Source of the DNA: an uncultured Ulvibacter sp.
GTDB taxonomy: Bacteria > Bacteroidota > Bacteroidia > Flavobacteriales > Flavobacteriaceae
DNA: 50,710 nt
Direction of reading: 5' to 3'
Assembly (NCBI GenBank): GCA_913063405.1
Contig: CAJXZB010000022.1
Location: forward strand, 1 to 50,710
The notes under the pieces were generated by a model that saw only the letters and a list, made by a program, of their open reading frames with translations, was not told the DNA's origin and searched no databases. Made by a program: the position numbers and the translations under genes. This document shows positions 17,999 through 27,167 of the stretch, piece by piece. How positions within the stretch are numbered: the first letter of the stretch is position 1; each line of letters starts with the position of its first letter.

Positions 17999-19258
17999 AT
18001 GAAAAATATTTACTCTTATTTTGCGCTTTTCCTATTGATGATCCTCAGTTCATGTGGAAGTGATGATGATCCCGCAGCAGTAACTGACACCCAAAACCCT
18101 ACAATTCCCTTAAATCTAGTGGTCTCAAATATTACTGAAACAGGTGCCACTTTAAGTTGGGAAGCCGCTTCAGACAATGTTGGGGTCACGGGATATCAAT
18201 TGTATGAAAACGGAATATTATCCGAAACAGGTATTCCTGGAACAAGTTTTAGCGTTTCGGCCCTTATGGTCGAGACCGAGTATGATTTCCGTGTGACTGC
18301 AATCGACGCTGCAGGGAATGAATCGAACATGAGTAATACCAATTCCTTTTTTACACTATCTACCGCACTTGTTTTTGAAAACAATCTATCTAATATGGGC
18401 GTATTCACTAGTGCATTATCGAACCTAACGCCAGCCGCAGGTGTTCAGCTATATGAAATAAACAGCACACTGTTTACAGATTATGCCAAAAAACAACGTT
18501 TAGTACGATTGCCTAACGGTCAAAAAATGGAATACAACAACAATAATTTATTGCCGAAATTTCCGGATAATACTTTGATAGCAAAAACCTTTTATTACAA
18601 TTTAGACGAAACCAACCCTAGCTCAGGACAGAAGATTATTGAAACACGTGTCTTCATAAAAGTAGATGGGGTCTGGATACCTGGAAATTATGTTTGGAAC
18701 GAAACTCAAACCGAAGCAACGTATAGAGAAACCGGAAGTATTGAAAACATAGATTATACAGATATCAATGGAACCGCACGTAACATTAATTATGTAATAC
18801 CCGCAAAAGACGATTGTTTTACTTGTCATAATAACAACAGTGAAACATTTCCAATTGGAATGAAATTGCGAAGCATGAACTTTACCCCAAGCTATACCAA
18901 CCAAAACCAACTGGATCATTTTGGCACTCTTGGTATTTTAGATGGTGTGACATCGTCCAATATTTCTTTGTTGCCGGATTGGACAGACGCAAGCTTGGAT
19001 ATCTTAGATCGTGGAAGGGCTTATATTGACATTAATTGCGCGCACTGCCACCAACCTGGAGGTGAAGTAATCAACTTTGATCTTGATTTTAGACTTGAAA
19101 CTATTTTTGAGGATACCGGAATCTATGTCAATCGCGGGGAAATTGAGGTAAGAACACAAAGCAATCTAACCACCTATAGAATGCCACAAATAGGGCGATC
19201 TATTGTTCATGAAGAAGCAGTAACCATGCTGCTTGAATATCTTGAAGCAATAGAATAA
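17999..19258 (+). CDS. Lipoprotein with FN3 domain and diheme cytochrome c (SO2930 type)
   Basis: The 419-residue protein starts at the ATG at 17999, giving a lipoprotein signal (lipobox LSSC, Cys 19). A fibronectin type III domain spans about 35-120 (PTIPLNLVVSNITETGATLSW). The C-terminal two thirds follow the SO2930 family pattern: LFTDYAKKQRLVRLPNG, KTFYYN, VWNETQTEA, then CFTCH at 273-277 and CAHCH at 347-351 (INCAHCHQPGG). These are two CxxCH heme sites, so it should be a surface or periplasmic electron carrier. In other genomes this family pairs with a parallel beta-helix protein, which is absent here. Confidence 0.82.
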   Translation: MKNIYSYFALFLLMILSSCGSDDDPAAVTDTQNPTIPLNLVVSNITETGATLSWEAASDNVGVTGYQLYENGILSETGIPGTSFSVSALMVETEYDFRVTAIDAAGNESNMSNTNSFFTLSTALVFENNLSNMGVFTSALSNLTPAAGVQLYEINSTLFTDYAKKQRLVRLPNGQKMEYNNNNLLPKFPDNTLIAKTFYYNLDETNPSSGQKIIETRVFIKVDGVWIPGNYVWNETQTEATYRETGSIENIDYTDINGTARNINYVIPAKDDCFTCHNNNSETFPIGMKLRSMNFTPSYTNQNQLDHFGTLGILDGVTSSNISLLPDWTDASLDILDRGRAYIDINCAHCHQPGGEVINFDLDFRLETIFEDTGIYVNRGEIEVRTQSNLTTYRMPQIGRSIVHEEAVTMLLEYLEAIE

Positions 19259-19262
19259 GGGT

Positions 19263-20306
19263 TTAGGAAGATTTATTGGCAAGTTGACCACAAGCCGCAT
19301 CTATGTCTTTACCTCGGCTTTTGCGAACGGTTACAGGTATTCTGTTTCGTTCTAAGGCATTGATATAATTATCTATTGCCTTTTTAGGAGCTTGTTGAAA
19401 CTCGCCGTCATCAATTGGGTTGTATTCAATTATATTCACCTTACAAGGAACAGCTTTACAGAATTTAACCAAGGCATCGATGGCTTCGTATGTATCATTA
19501 ATACCGTCCCAAACAATATACTCATAAGTAATCTTTCTTTTAGTCTTCTCATACCAATATTCCAACGATTCGAGCAAACCGTCCAACGTAAAATTCTTGG
19601 CAAAAGGCATAATTTGCTCTCTTGTTTCTTGTATTGCAGAATGAAGAGAAACTGCTAGATGAAACTTTACTTCATCATCTGCTAACTTTTTAATCATCTT
19701 AGGGACTCCAGAGGTCGAAACGGTAATACGCTTCGAAGCCATCCCTAAACCTTCTTCCGAAGTAATCTTATCAATTGACGCCAGAACGTTCTTATAATTC
19801 ATAAGAGGCTCTCCCATACCCATAAAAACAATATTAGAAAGTGGCATATTATGATACAATCTGCTTTCCTTATCTATGGCTACAACCTGATCGTATATCT
19901 CATCCGGGTTAAGGTTACGCATTCTCTTAAGGCGTGCTGTAGCACAAAATTTACAATCTAAACTACATCCAACTTGAGAAGAAACACAAGCCGTCGTTCT
20001 TTTTTTTGTAGGAATAAGAACTGACTCTACAATGAGACCATCATGTAGCTTCACCGCATTTTTTACCGTTCCATCACTACTGCGCTGAAGACTATTAACC
20101 TCTATATGATTGATCACATAATTTTCCTCTAGATGTGTTCGAGTTTCCTTCGAGATATTGGTCATATCTTCAAAGCGATGAACACCCTTACTCCAAAGCC
20201 ATTCATAAACCTGATTCCCTCTAAAAGCCTTGTCTCCAATACTTTTAAAAAAGGTTCTTAACTCTTCCTTTGTAAGTGATCTAATGTCTTTTTTTTCTGA
20301 AACCAT
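19263..20306 (-). CDS. rlmN: RlmN dual-specificity 23S rRNA/tRNA (adenine-C2)-methyltransferase
   Basis: This radical SAM enzyme methylates A2503 of 23S rRNA and A37 of some tRNAs. The ATG at 20306 (MVSEKKDIRSLTKEEL) is preferred to an upstream start that adds a hydrophobic tail without homology; the product has 347 residues. The cluster motif CSLDCKFC gives CxxxCxxC. The catalytic Cys pair lies in ACVSSQVGC and DIDAACGQLA. GMGEPL is the usual SAM-binding motif. It ends 4 bases from the convergent cytochrome gene, with no terminator between them. Confidence 0.95.
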   Translation of the reverse strand: MVSEKKDIRSLTKEELRTFFKSIGDKAFRGNQVYEWLWSKGVHRFEDMTNISKETRTHLEENYVINHIEVNSLQRSSDGTVKNAVKLHDGLIVESVLIPTKKRTTACVSSQVGCSLDCKFCATARLKRMRNLNPDEIYDQVVAIDKESRLYHNMPLSNIVFMGMGEPLMNYKNVLASIDKITSEEGLGMASKRITVSTSGVPKMIKKLADDEVKFHLAVSLHSAIQETREQIMPFAKNFTLDGLLESLEYWYEKTKRKITYEYIVWDGINDTYEAIDALVKFCKAVPCKVNIIEYNPIDDGEFQQAPKKAIDNYINALERNRIPVTVRKSRGKDIDAACGQLANKSS

Positions 20307-20405
20307 TTGATTGCAAAAATACAGAATTAATATAGAAAGAAGTAGCAAAGTTCCGCACGCTAATATGGGTAAGAATCTGAAAAATTAACCGAAAGCAAAT
20401 AGCAA

Positions 20406-22058
20406 TTATCTATCAATAACAATCTTTTTGGTAATGCTGGAGTCTGAGTCATTATCCAAAAGATATAAAAAGTAAACTCCTTCGGTAAAATTCTCAACCG
20501 AAAGAATATTCGTAGTATTCGACAAATCACCTGTCATTAATTGTTGGCCCACTACATTGTAAATAGCATAGGATAAATTAGGGTATCTACTATTCATAAC
20601 CGTGAGATTGGTGCTGGCCGGATTCGGGTAAATCTCTAAAGCTCCTGTAATCTCATTGTCTGGAACACCCAGACTATTTTGCAACATTTCTGTTACAGTC
20701 GCACCAGAACCTATTGGATCTAGCCAATCACTCAATCTTGTCTCAGGCGTAGATCCCGCATCCCATGAAACGCCAAATCTACCATAAATATCATAATCAT
20801 TATTATTGTCAAGTCCATTACAAAATGATTGACCTGCATATAATTGCCCAATGATACGGCCATTTTCATCAAAGAGAGGAGATCCAGAAGAACCACTTTC
20901 TGTTGTACCTATCTCCCAGCCATCTCCAACCCCAACAGAAATACCACCTATGAGCCAAACTTCTGTCCCATTGGCGTTTTCTTTTACGGCACCAGAATCG
21001 TCCCTACAAATCTTCATAATATCACCGTTCGGATGATGAATTCCAATCTCAAACTCCGGGTCAACATCAGTATTATCCCATCCTGCAAATGTAATATCCC
21101 ACGAGGAAGGAATTGAATTGAACATTTCTACTAGAGCAAAATCACTAAGGGGGTTACTAGCCTTCAATTCGGCACCGCTCATTGTAAAATTAGTTTGAAG
21201 ATCGGCACTATCCTCTCCGGTCCCGCACACTGGGTTTGGGCTAGTCCAGTTAAAGCGTATGGTCCAAAAAGCTGGATCACTATTTTCTAAACAGTGATTC
21301 GCTGTAAGGAGATATGGAGTTTTATCCGTTAAAGTATTGTTCACGAGGACGGCAGAACATAAGTAACCGTTTCCCAATGTAAGTAAAGCAACTGCCTTTT
21401 TCAGCAAATCTTTTTCACTTTCGAAATCTGCTCCTATTGGGCAATTAACATCATAGTTACACTCCCCAGAATCATTGAGACCTCGTAGATCATCTACCAG
21501 ACCATTCACTCTACCCATGCGATATCCATGAATTACACTGCCTACTTTTAATTTTACGTTCCCAGTAACATTTCGAGGCTCGAAATACTCAATATAAATA
21601 ACGTCATCGGCAATATACCAGGAGCTTATTTGATTATTTGCTCTGTTTTGCCTGTGAGAATAAGTTCTTGAAATATCTGTTTTGTCTTCGTTATAAAGAT
21701 GCAGCGTAGCTCCTTCGGGCAAGTTAAAGTCATTAAAGTTGATACCAAGATTAATTGCATCGGGAGATTTGATTGCTGCTCTCCAAATTCTACCAACATT
21801 TGGAATGTCTGTCCAAACCCCATCCCTGCTAGGATCTAACAGCAAAGGTCGTACAACACCATAACGCCATGGAAGGCTTTTATCTAGGTCATTTATACTA
21901 TCCTCAACTATCAATGCCTGTAAATTTAACGGAGGTAATTCAACAGGATCGACATTCTGTATCACCAAGTCCCAACTAATAGGGGTTCTACCCCCTTCCT
22001 GAGCAAAACAGCTTAGGAAAGCAAGAAATAGAAGTGTAAAGACGAAATTCGTTTTCAT
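20406..22058 (-). CDS. Secreted trypsin-like serine protease with T9SS sorting domain
   Basis: The 550-residue protein has a signal peptide (1-20, ending SCFAQ), a propeptide-like region to about 215, and a chymotrypsin-fold protease domain resembling lysyl endopeptidase (Achromobacter protease I). The triad is visible: His 255 in LLTANHC, Asp 306 in LSDFALVEM and Ser 393 in ESGSSGSPLF. Several Cys suggest disulfides. The last 80 residues (LEIYPNPASTNLTV, VYFLYLLDNDS, ITKKIVIDR) form a type A T9SS C-terminal sorting domain. The enzyme should therefore cross the outer membrane by type IX secretion and act on external protein. Confidence 0.9.
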   Translation of the reverse strand: MKTNFVFTLLFLAFLSCFAQEGGRTPISWDLVIQNVDPVELPPLNLQALIVEDSINDLDKSLPWRYGVVRPLLLDPSRDGVWTDIPNVGRIWRAAIKSPDAINLGINFNDFNLPEGATLHLYNEDKTDISRTYSHRQNRANNQISSWYIADDVIYIEYFEPRNVTGNVKLKVGSVIHGYRMGRVNGLVDDLRGLNDSGECNYDVNCPIGADFESEKDLLKKAVALLTLGNGYLCSAVLVNNTLTDKTPYLLTANHCLENSDPAFWTIRFNWTSPNPVCGTGEDSADLQTNFTMSGAELKASNPLSDFALVEMFNSIPSSWDITFAGWDNTDVDPEFEIGIHHPNGDIMKICRDDSGAVKENANGTEVWLIGGISVGVGDGWEIGTTESGSSGSPLFDENGRIIGQLYAGQSFCNGLDNNNDYDIYGRFGVSWDAGSTPETRLSDWLDPIGSGATVTEMLQNSLGVPDNEITGALEIYPNPASTNLTVMNSRYPNLSYAIYNVVGQQLMTGDLSNTTNILSVENFTEGVYFLYLLDNDSDSSITKKIVIDR

Positions 22059-22138
22059 TCTTAAAATTAGTTAGACATAGAACAATCGTACTAAAATAGC
22101 CAATTTATTCTGTATTTCTGCATGAAATCGCCACAAAA

Positions 22139-22170
22139 CAAAAAATCCCGATAAACATCGGGATTTTTTC
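22139..22170 (-). terminator. Terminator of queA
   Basis: AAAATCCCGAT and ATCGGGATTTT form an 11-bp stem around AAAC, with T runs on both strands, 17 bases after the queA stop. It separates the aroA-queA region from the protease gene. Confidence 0.85.
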
Positions 22171-22186
22171 TCTATGTCGTTACTCC

Positions 22187-23236
22187 TTATATAATGAGCA
22201 TTGCATCTCCGTAGGTATAAAACCTATACTTCTCTTTGATCGCTTCCGCGTACGCCTCTTTAATAAAATCGTGACCAGCAAAGGCAGAAACCATCATTAA
22301 CAAGGTCGACTTAGGAGTGTGAAAGTTTGTAATCATTGTATTGGCAATGCTAAAATCGTAAGGAGGGAAAATGAACTTATTTGTCCATCCTGAATAAGCA
22401 TTCAGTCTGTGTCCAGAAGAAACAGAACTTTCTAAAGCTCTCATTGCAGTGGTCCCAACTGCACAAACTCGTTTTTTTCTTTCAATACCTGAATTAATAA
22501 TTTTTGCTGCGCCTTCATCGATGCTCATTTCTTCAGAATCCATTTTGTGCTTGGACAAATCCTCAACTTCAACCGCACTAAAAGTACCCAATCCAACGTG
22601 AAGTGTTACTTCAGCAAAATCAACACCTTTAATTTCAAGACGTTTTAGCAAATGCTTGGAAAAGTGCAATCCAGCAGTGGGAGCAGCAACAGCGCCTTCA
22701 TTTTTTGCAAAAATAGTTTGGTAACGCTCTGCATCTTCAGGCTCAACTTCTCTCTTTATATACTTCGGAAGTGGTGTCTCTCCCAGTTCCGTCAATTTAT
22801 TTCTAAATTCTCTATAAGAACCATCGAATAAAAATCGTAGCGTTCTTCCTCTTGATGTTGTATTATCGATTACCTCTGCCACTAGCGTCTCGTCATCACC
22901 AAAATAAAGCTTATTTCCAATTCTAATTTTTCTAGCAGGATCAACAAGTACATCCCAAAGACGGGTTTCAGAATTTAATTCACGAAGCAAGAAAACCTCA
23001 ATACGCGCGCCTGTTTTCTCCTTATTTCCAAACAAACGAGCTGGAAATACCTTTGTATTATTAAGGACCAACACATCATCCTCTTCAAAATAACCTATAA
23101 GATCTTTAAACATTTTGTGTTCAATAGTTTGCTCTTTTCGATTAAGCACCATTAAACGTGCTTCATCCCGATTATCCGCAGGATATTCGGCCAAGAGTTC
23201 TTCTGGAAGATCAAATTGAAAATTAGATAGTTTCAT
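22187..23236 (-). CDS. queA: QueA tRNA preQ1(34) S-adenosylmethionine ribosyltransferase-isomerase
   Basis: QueA adds the ribosyl of SAM to preQ1 in tRNA, forming epoxyqueuosine. The protein has 349 residues from the ATG at 23236 ([20 protein letters not shown]), the start seen in homologues; upstream in-frame ATGs would fall at or beyond the promoter. Family motifs include [30 protein letters not shown] and [10 protein letters not shown]. It has its own strong promoter just upstream, so it can be expressed independently of aroA. Confidence 0.95.
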   Translation of the reverse strand: MKLSNFQFDLPEELLAEYPADNRDEARLMVLNRKEQTIEHKMFKDLIGYFEEDDVLVLNNTKVFPARLFGNKEKTGARIEVFLLRELNSETRLWDVLVDPARKIRIGNKLYFGDDETLVAEVIDNTTSRGRTLRFLFDGSYREFRNKLTELGETPLPKYIKREVEPEDAERYQTIFAKNEGAVAAPTAGLHFSKHLLKRLEIKGVDFAEVTLHVGLGTFSAVEVEDLSKHKMDSEEMSIDEGAAKIINSGIERKKRVCAVGTTAMRALESSVSSGHRLNAYSGWTNKFIFPPYDFSIANTMITNFHTPKSTLLMMVSAFAGHDFIKEAYAEAIKEKYRFYTYGDAMLII

Positions 23237-23272
23237 TCCCATAATTACGATATGTTTTAGCTTAAAAAGTGG

Positions 23273-23304
23273 CAAATATACAACCTCAGCATAGGGGTTG
23301 TCAA
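23273..23304 (-). promoter_or_regulatory. Promoter of queA with inverted repeat in the spacer
   Basis: On the minus strand TTG (23304-23302), a 21-base spacer and TATATTTG (23280-23273) match the Bacteroidota consensus exactly. Inside the spacer ACAACC and GGTTGT form a 6-bp inverted repeat 10 bases apart. Confidence 0.75.
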
Positions 23305-23319
23305 GTAAATGGACATTTA

Positions 23320-24570
23320 TTATTCAAAATCAACCTTGATACCCATTCTTGAAATGTCTTCCCAAAAAGTGGGAAAAGACTTTGTAACTACCATTGGTTC
23401 ATTTATTATCAAAGGAAATCTCAAGGCTAAAGGAGCAAAAGCCATTGCCATTCTGTGGTCTTGATAGGTGTTAATTTGTACTTTTCTCTTAATTGCTTCG
23501 GAAAAATCCAGCGCCGCATGTAACTCGAGTATCAATGTATCTTCAGTTATCGTAACATCCGCTCCTAACTTCTCCAGTTCAGTTTTTAATGCCGTGAGGC
23601 GGTCAGTTTCTTTAATCTTTAAAGTATGTAATCCCCTAAGCTCACAAGCTATTCCCAACCCAAAACAAGTAACTGCAATTGTCTGTGCTATGTCTGGTGT
23701 ATCTGATAGGTCTAATGAAATACTCGAAGGAAGGTCCTCTTCATTTTTTGAAAGTAAAATAGAAGAATCTCCAACATTAAAAGTAGTATTAACTCCCAAA
23801 TTCTTATATATAGAAGACAATGCCCTATCCCCCTGCAGACTACTTTCGGTATAGCTTGCAAGTTTCACTGAAGATCCTTTCGACAACGCAACCATACTAT
23901 AAAAATAAGAAGCTGAGCTCCAATCAGATTCCACAACAAAAGTGGCTTCAGGAACCTTTATCGGGCGTTCAATTTTGATGATATTGTTAGAAAAAGAACA
24001 TACGGCACCCATTCGTTCTAATAACGAAAGTGTCATTTTTATATAGGGTACAGAGGTGACTTCTCCTTCAAGGTGAATAGTTAATCCATTTGTTAAGGAA
24101 GAAGCAATGAGCATAAGGGCAGAAATGTATTGACTACTCACATTTGCCTTAATGTTTACTGTATTATTATTTAGTTTCTTTCCAATAATCCTCAAAGGTG
24201 GATAGCCTTCAACTTTATCGTATACAATGCTTGTGCCTAGACTTCTTAAAGCATCCACCAGAATTTTAATAGGGCGCTGTTGCATACGAGTACTTCCTGT
24301 AAGGAGAATCTCAGTTCCTTTGGTAGCAGCGAAATAAGCTGCTAAAAACCGCATTGCCGTCCCTGCATGATGGACATCAACTTCACCATTCGAAATTTTC
24401 AAGCCTTTCTTTAAAACAAGAGTATCATCGCTTTCTGAAAGGTTTTCAATATTAATTTCAGGAAAGAGTGCTTGTAAAACCAACAAACGATTCGATTCAC
24501 TTTTTGAACCAGTAACCTGAATGACTTTAGTATCCTTTGAAGTGCTTTCGCATTTTAGTGAGGCTATCAT
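23320..24570 (-). CDS. aroA: 3-phosphoshikimate 1-carboxyvinyltransferase (EPSP synthase)
   Basis: AroA joins shikimate-3-phosphate and phosphoenolpyruvate in the sixth step of the shikimate pathway. The 416-residue protein shows substrate motifs in order: [46 protein letters not shown], and the C-terminal [22 protein letters not shown] with [15 protein letters not shown]. It is slightly shorter than the proteobacterial enzyme, as usual in Bacteroidota. It is downstream of the pheA/DAHP synthase genes on the same strand, which fits a loose aromatic gene neighbourhood. Confidence 0.94.
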   Translation of the reverse strand: MIASLKCESTSKDTKVIQVTGSKSESNRLLVLQALFPEINIENLSESDDTLVLKKGLKISNGEVDVHHAGTAMRFLAAYFAATKGTEILLTGSTRMQQRPIKILVDALRSLGTSIVYDKVEGYPPLRIIGKKLNNNTVNIKANVSSQYISALMLIASSLTNGLTIHLEGEVTSVPYIKMTLSLLERMGAVCSFSNNIIKIERPIKVPEATFVVESDWSSASYFYSMVALSKGSSVKLASYTESSLQGDRALSSIYKNLGVNTTFNVGDSSILLSKNEEDLPSSISLDLSDTPDIAQTIAVTCFGLGIACELRGLHTLKIKETDRLTALKTELEKLGADVTITEDTLILELHAALDFSEAIKRKVQINTYQDHRMAMAFAPLALRFPLIINEPMVVTKSFPTFWEDISRMGIKVDFE

Positions 24571-24578
24571 TGGATCGA

Positions 24579-24806
24579 TTATTTCTTTAATTTATTTCTG
24601 AACTTTCCGAAGCTCACAAAAAAACCATACACTAAACCAGCTAATAAAACACCACCAAAGAATTTAAGAGGATCATTTTTAGAAAAAAAGAACATATCAA
24701 AACCATCGATTCCCCATTTAATTAATGTAAACACCAACGCAAATGCTATCGCCAATGAAACAACTGATTTCCAAAATCCTTTATGGTTTATTACTTCTTT
24801 AAACAT
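24579..24806 (-). CDS. Small two-helix membrane protein
   Basis: The 75-residue protein has two hydrophobic helices (SVVSLAIAFALVFTLIKWGI and FFGGVLLAGLVYGFFVSFG) and a basic C terminus (KFRNKLKK). Its ATG overlaps the TAA of the MazG-like gene by one base and its stop is 8 bases before aroA, so the three are co-transcribed. No named family was recognised. Confidence 0.72.
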   Translation of the reverse strand: MFKEVINHKGFWKSVVSLAIAFALVFTLIKWGIDGFDMFFFSKNDPLKFFGGVLLAGLVYGFFVSFGKFRNKLKK

Positions 24807-25132
24807 TATTTCAGTTTTTGATTGCCGTGATGACGATCGTGATCACGTTTCGTTTTCAGGTCTAATTTTTTATCAAAAACCTCCTGAAGGTCTACCCCTG
24901 TTTGATTTGCAAGACATAATACCACAAACATAACATCTGCAAGCTCTTCGCCAAGATCTTTCCCTTTATCACTTTCTTTTTCACTCTGCTCTCCATAGCG
25001 CCTAGCTATGATGCGGGCGACCTCTCCCACTTCTTCCGTTAATTGCGCCATATTGGTTAATTCATTGAAATAACGAACCCCGTGTTCTTTAATCCAATTA
25101 TCAACTTCCTTTTGTGCGTTTTTAATGTCCAT
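24806..25132 (-). CDS. MazG-like nucleotide pyrophosphohydrolase
   Basis: The 108-residue all-helical protein carries the MazG metal motif: LTEEVGEVARIIARRYGEQ supplies the ExxE pair, and GEELADVMFVVLCLANQTGVDL supplies the ExxD pair. Proteins of this size hydrolyse (d)NTPs to monophosphate and pyrophosphate as house-cleaning enzymes in the cytoplasm. The exact substrate is not predictable. It is coupled to the small membrane protein by a 1-base stop/start overlap and lies 4 bases from the upstream DUF3857 gene. Confidence 0.87.
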   Translation of the reverse strand: MDIKNAQKEVDNWIKEHGVRYFNELTNMAQLTEEVGEVARIIARRYGEQSEKESDKGKDLGEELADVMFVVLCLANQTGVDLQEVFDKKLDLKTKRDHDRHHGNQKLK

Positions 25133-25135
25133 AAA

Positions 25136-27157
25136 TCAAATTTTTGAGAGAACAACCTTCTCATTTTCTTTGTCTATTAGCAACTCATAAAACCTTTTTA
25201 GACCTCCGTATTCTCCTGCTGGAATAACAGCTTCATTCATAGCCAATTCAACAGACAACTGAACCTTATTTCCAGTTTTAGAAATTGAATATTTGTAACT
25301 ACCTATTCCTTGCTCCATTCCAAAGCTAGTACTTTCTGGAATAGATTCTACAACATAGCCTTCCGGAATTGTAATATTGATAAGGTAGCGATCTTTCCAC
25401 TTATATCCATAGTCTACGGGATACTCTCGATCGTCTAGTTTAAATGGAGTTTCTGAAGTTGCTAAGAAAATAAGAGGTGAGAAATACAATTTCCCGCCTA
25501 TATCTTCCATGGTATGTGACGCATCAAAACCATATGAATATGTAACTGGCTTATGAAGAACACCTAGGTTTTCAAAAGCAATAGTGTTAAGTTCTGTTTC
25601 TCCCTTATTTCTTTCTAACATTTTCCTTTGCGCATCCTCGTTTAAATTCTCATACCTATCTCGGGTTGCCATAGCATAATGGCCCGTTACTCTATTCTTT
25701 GAAGTTCCTTTTACAGAAAGATCTTTATCTATTTCTATGGATAACATCGTATTTTGAATAGCGTGTTTTTTTGGAGCAAGTGGCACCCAAGCCGAAGTTT
25801 TCTCATCCAAAACCATTCTACCTTGCCAATTAAGAAGTTTGTCTTCCAAAATATTTATCTCCCCAGATTTATTCGTTGCATCACATAAATAAACGGCGCC
25901 ATCAATTACAACTCCACTAACCACATAATTAAATCCATCTCGAGTTGGAAAAATTGGAACCCCATGATTTCTCGTACTAATCAGCACTGGATTTGCATTT
26001 AAACCGGCATATCTTAACATTGAAGTAAGCGCCAAGTTAATATCGCCAACACTCCCAGAACCTTTTTTATAGGCATTTTTAACACCTTCATCTGTATAAA
26101 TACTGTGTATGGAATTCCAAGTCATTTTTGATTTTGCATGCTCAAAAATCCGTGTCATTTTTTCTGAAGGGCTAGTTGCTCCAACTAGAAGAGCATCCAC
26201 ATCATCCTTAAAATAATTTGTCTTTTTAATTTCCGCACCAAAAGATGTAGACTTGTAAACTCTTTCTGAAACATCTTCCCAAGAATGAGAATAGGCGTTA
26301 TATGTAGAATTTGGGAACTTCGTAAAAGCAAGTTCAAATTTTATCGAAGAAGTATAGTTGTCAATGTTTCCAGCGTAAACTTCTTCGGTAACGGCAGGCA
26401 CAGATCTCATAGTCACTTCAGATATGTTTTCTTGAAAATTCATTTTTGCACTTATACTTTTATCAGCTCCTCCGCTACCAGAAACAGCCGCACTCTGAGT
26501 ATAACGATAATTAATAGTTCGAGGTCTATTATTAGTAGTAATATTTATAGGTAACCATCCTCTTTGATGTGTCTTATAGTTTAAGTACTCTGGAGAAGCA
26601 AATTTTAAATAAGCTTGATTAACTGGTATGGTTTCTTGAAAAACATATTTGTCCACACTAGAAATAAATGGCGATTTCAAGGTATATTTATATTCAATAA
26701 CACATCCCTCTTTAAGATTTGGCATGGTGAACTTCTTTTGTTTCCAGTATTTTGTCATTTTTTCATCAAAAACACCATCACTACTAAGTTTTTTATCCTC
26801 TATTTTATCATCCACGCCCAGTGTATAAGTATACGCTTTCAAACTTCCAAATTCTTCCTTACTTCTACCATTAGATTCTTGTAAGTTTATCACTTGGGTG
26901 CCCCAAATAAAACCTTCTTTTTTATAAATTTTTATCCGCTCTAAGACCTCCGTTACTGTATAAAACCCCTCGGTCTCAGCATATTCAAACTTGGTTTTAT
27001 ATTCACGATACAAAACGGCTGCATTAGCATCTGGTTCAATTGGATGAACCTTTTCTTCCAACTCTTCTTTGGATACCTTTCCAAATTTAAAGTTTTGAGC
27101 ATTTGCCATTTGAGCGATAAAAAGTAATAAAACAATTGATCTTAATCTGGCCTTCAT
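25136..27157 (-). CDS. DUF3857/transglutaminase-like protein, catalytic Cys absent
   Basis: The 673-residue protein has a signal peptide (1-20, ending MANAQ), a DUF3857 beta-sandwich domain (about 60-290, with EVLERIKIYKKEGFIWGTQ) and a transglutaminase-like domain (about 310-430). The usual G-x-C motif reads GSGSVGDINLALTSMLRYAG, with Asp where the nucleophilic Cys should be. The downstream HGVP and DATN elements are kept. The domain is probably non-enzymatic, a known variant in this family. It is paired with a second DUF3857 gene 10 bases upstream and probably acts in the periplasm. Confidence 0.83.
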   Translation of the reverse strand: MKARLRSIVLLLFIAQMANAQNFKFGKVSKEELEEKVHPIEPDANAAVLYREYKTKFEYAETEGFYTVTEVLERIKIYKKEGFIWGTQVINLQESNGRSKEEFGSLKAYTYTLGVDDKIEDKKLSSDGVFDEKMTKYWKQKKFTMPNLKEGCVIEYKYTLKSPFISSVDKYVFQETIPVNQAYLKFASPEYLNYKTHQRGWLPINITTNNRPRTINYRYTQSAAVSGSGGADKSISAKMNFQENISEVTMRSVPAVTEEVYAGNIDNYTSSIKFELAFTKFPNSTYNAYSHSWEDVSERVYKSTSFGAEIKKTNYFKDDVDALLVGATSPSEKMTRIFEHAKSKMTWNSIHSIYTDEGVKNAYKKGSGSVGDINLALTSMLRYAGLNANPVLISTRNHGVPIFPTRDGFNYVVSGVVIDGAVYLCDATNKSGEINILEDKLLNWQGRMVLDEKTSAWVPLAPKKHAIQNTMLSIEIDKDLSVKGTSKNRVTGHYAMATRDRYENLNEDAQRKMLERNKGETELNTIAFENLGVLHKPVTYSYGFDASHTMEDIGGKLYFSPLIFLATSETPFKLDDREYPVDYGYKWKDRYLINITIPEGYVVESIPESTSFGMEQGIGSYKYSISKTGNKVQLSVELAMNEAVIPAGEYGGLKRFYELLIDKENEKVVLSKI

Positions 27158-27167
27158 AGTTGATGAT

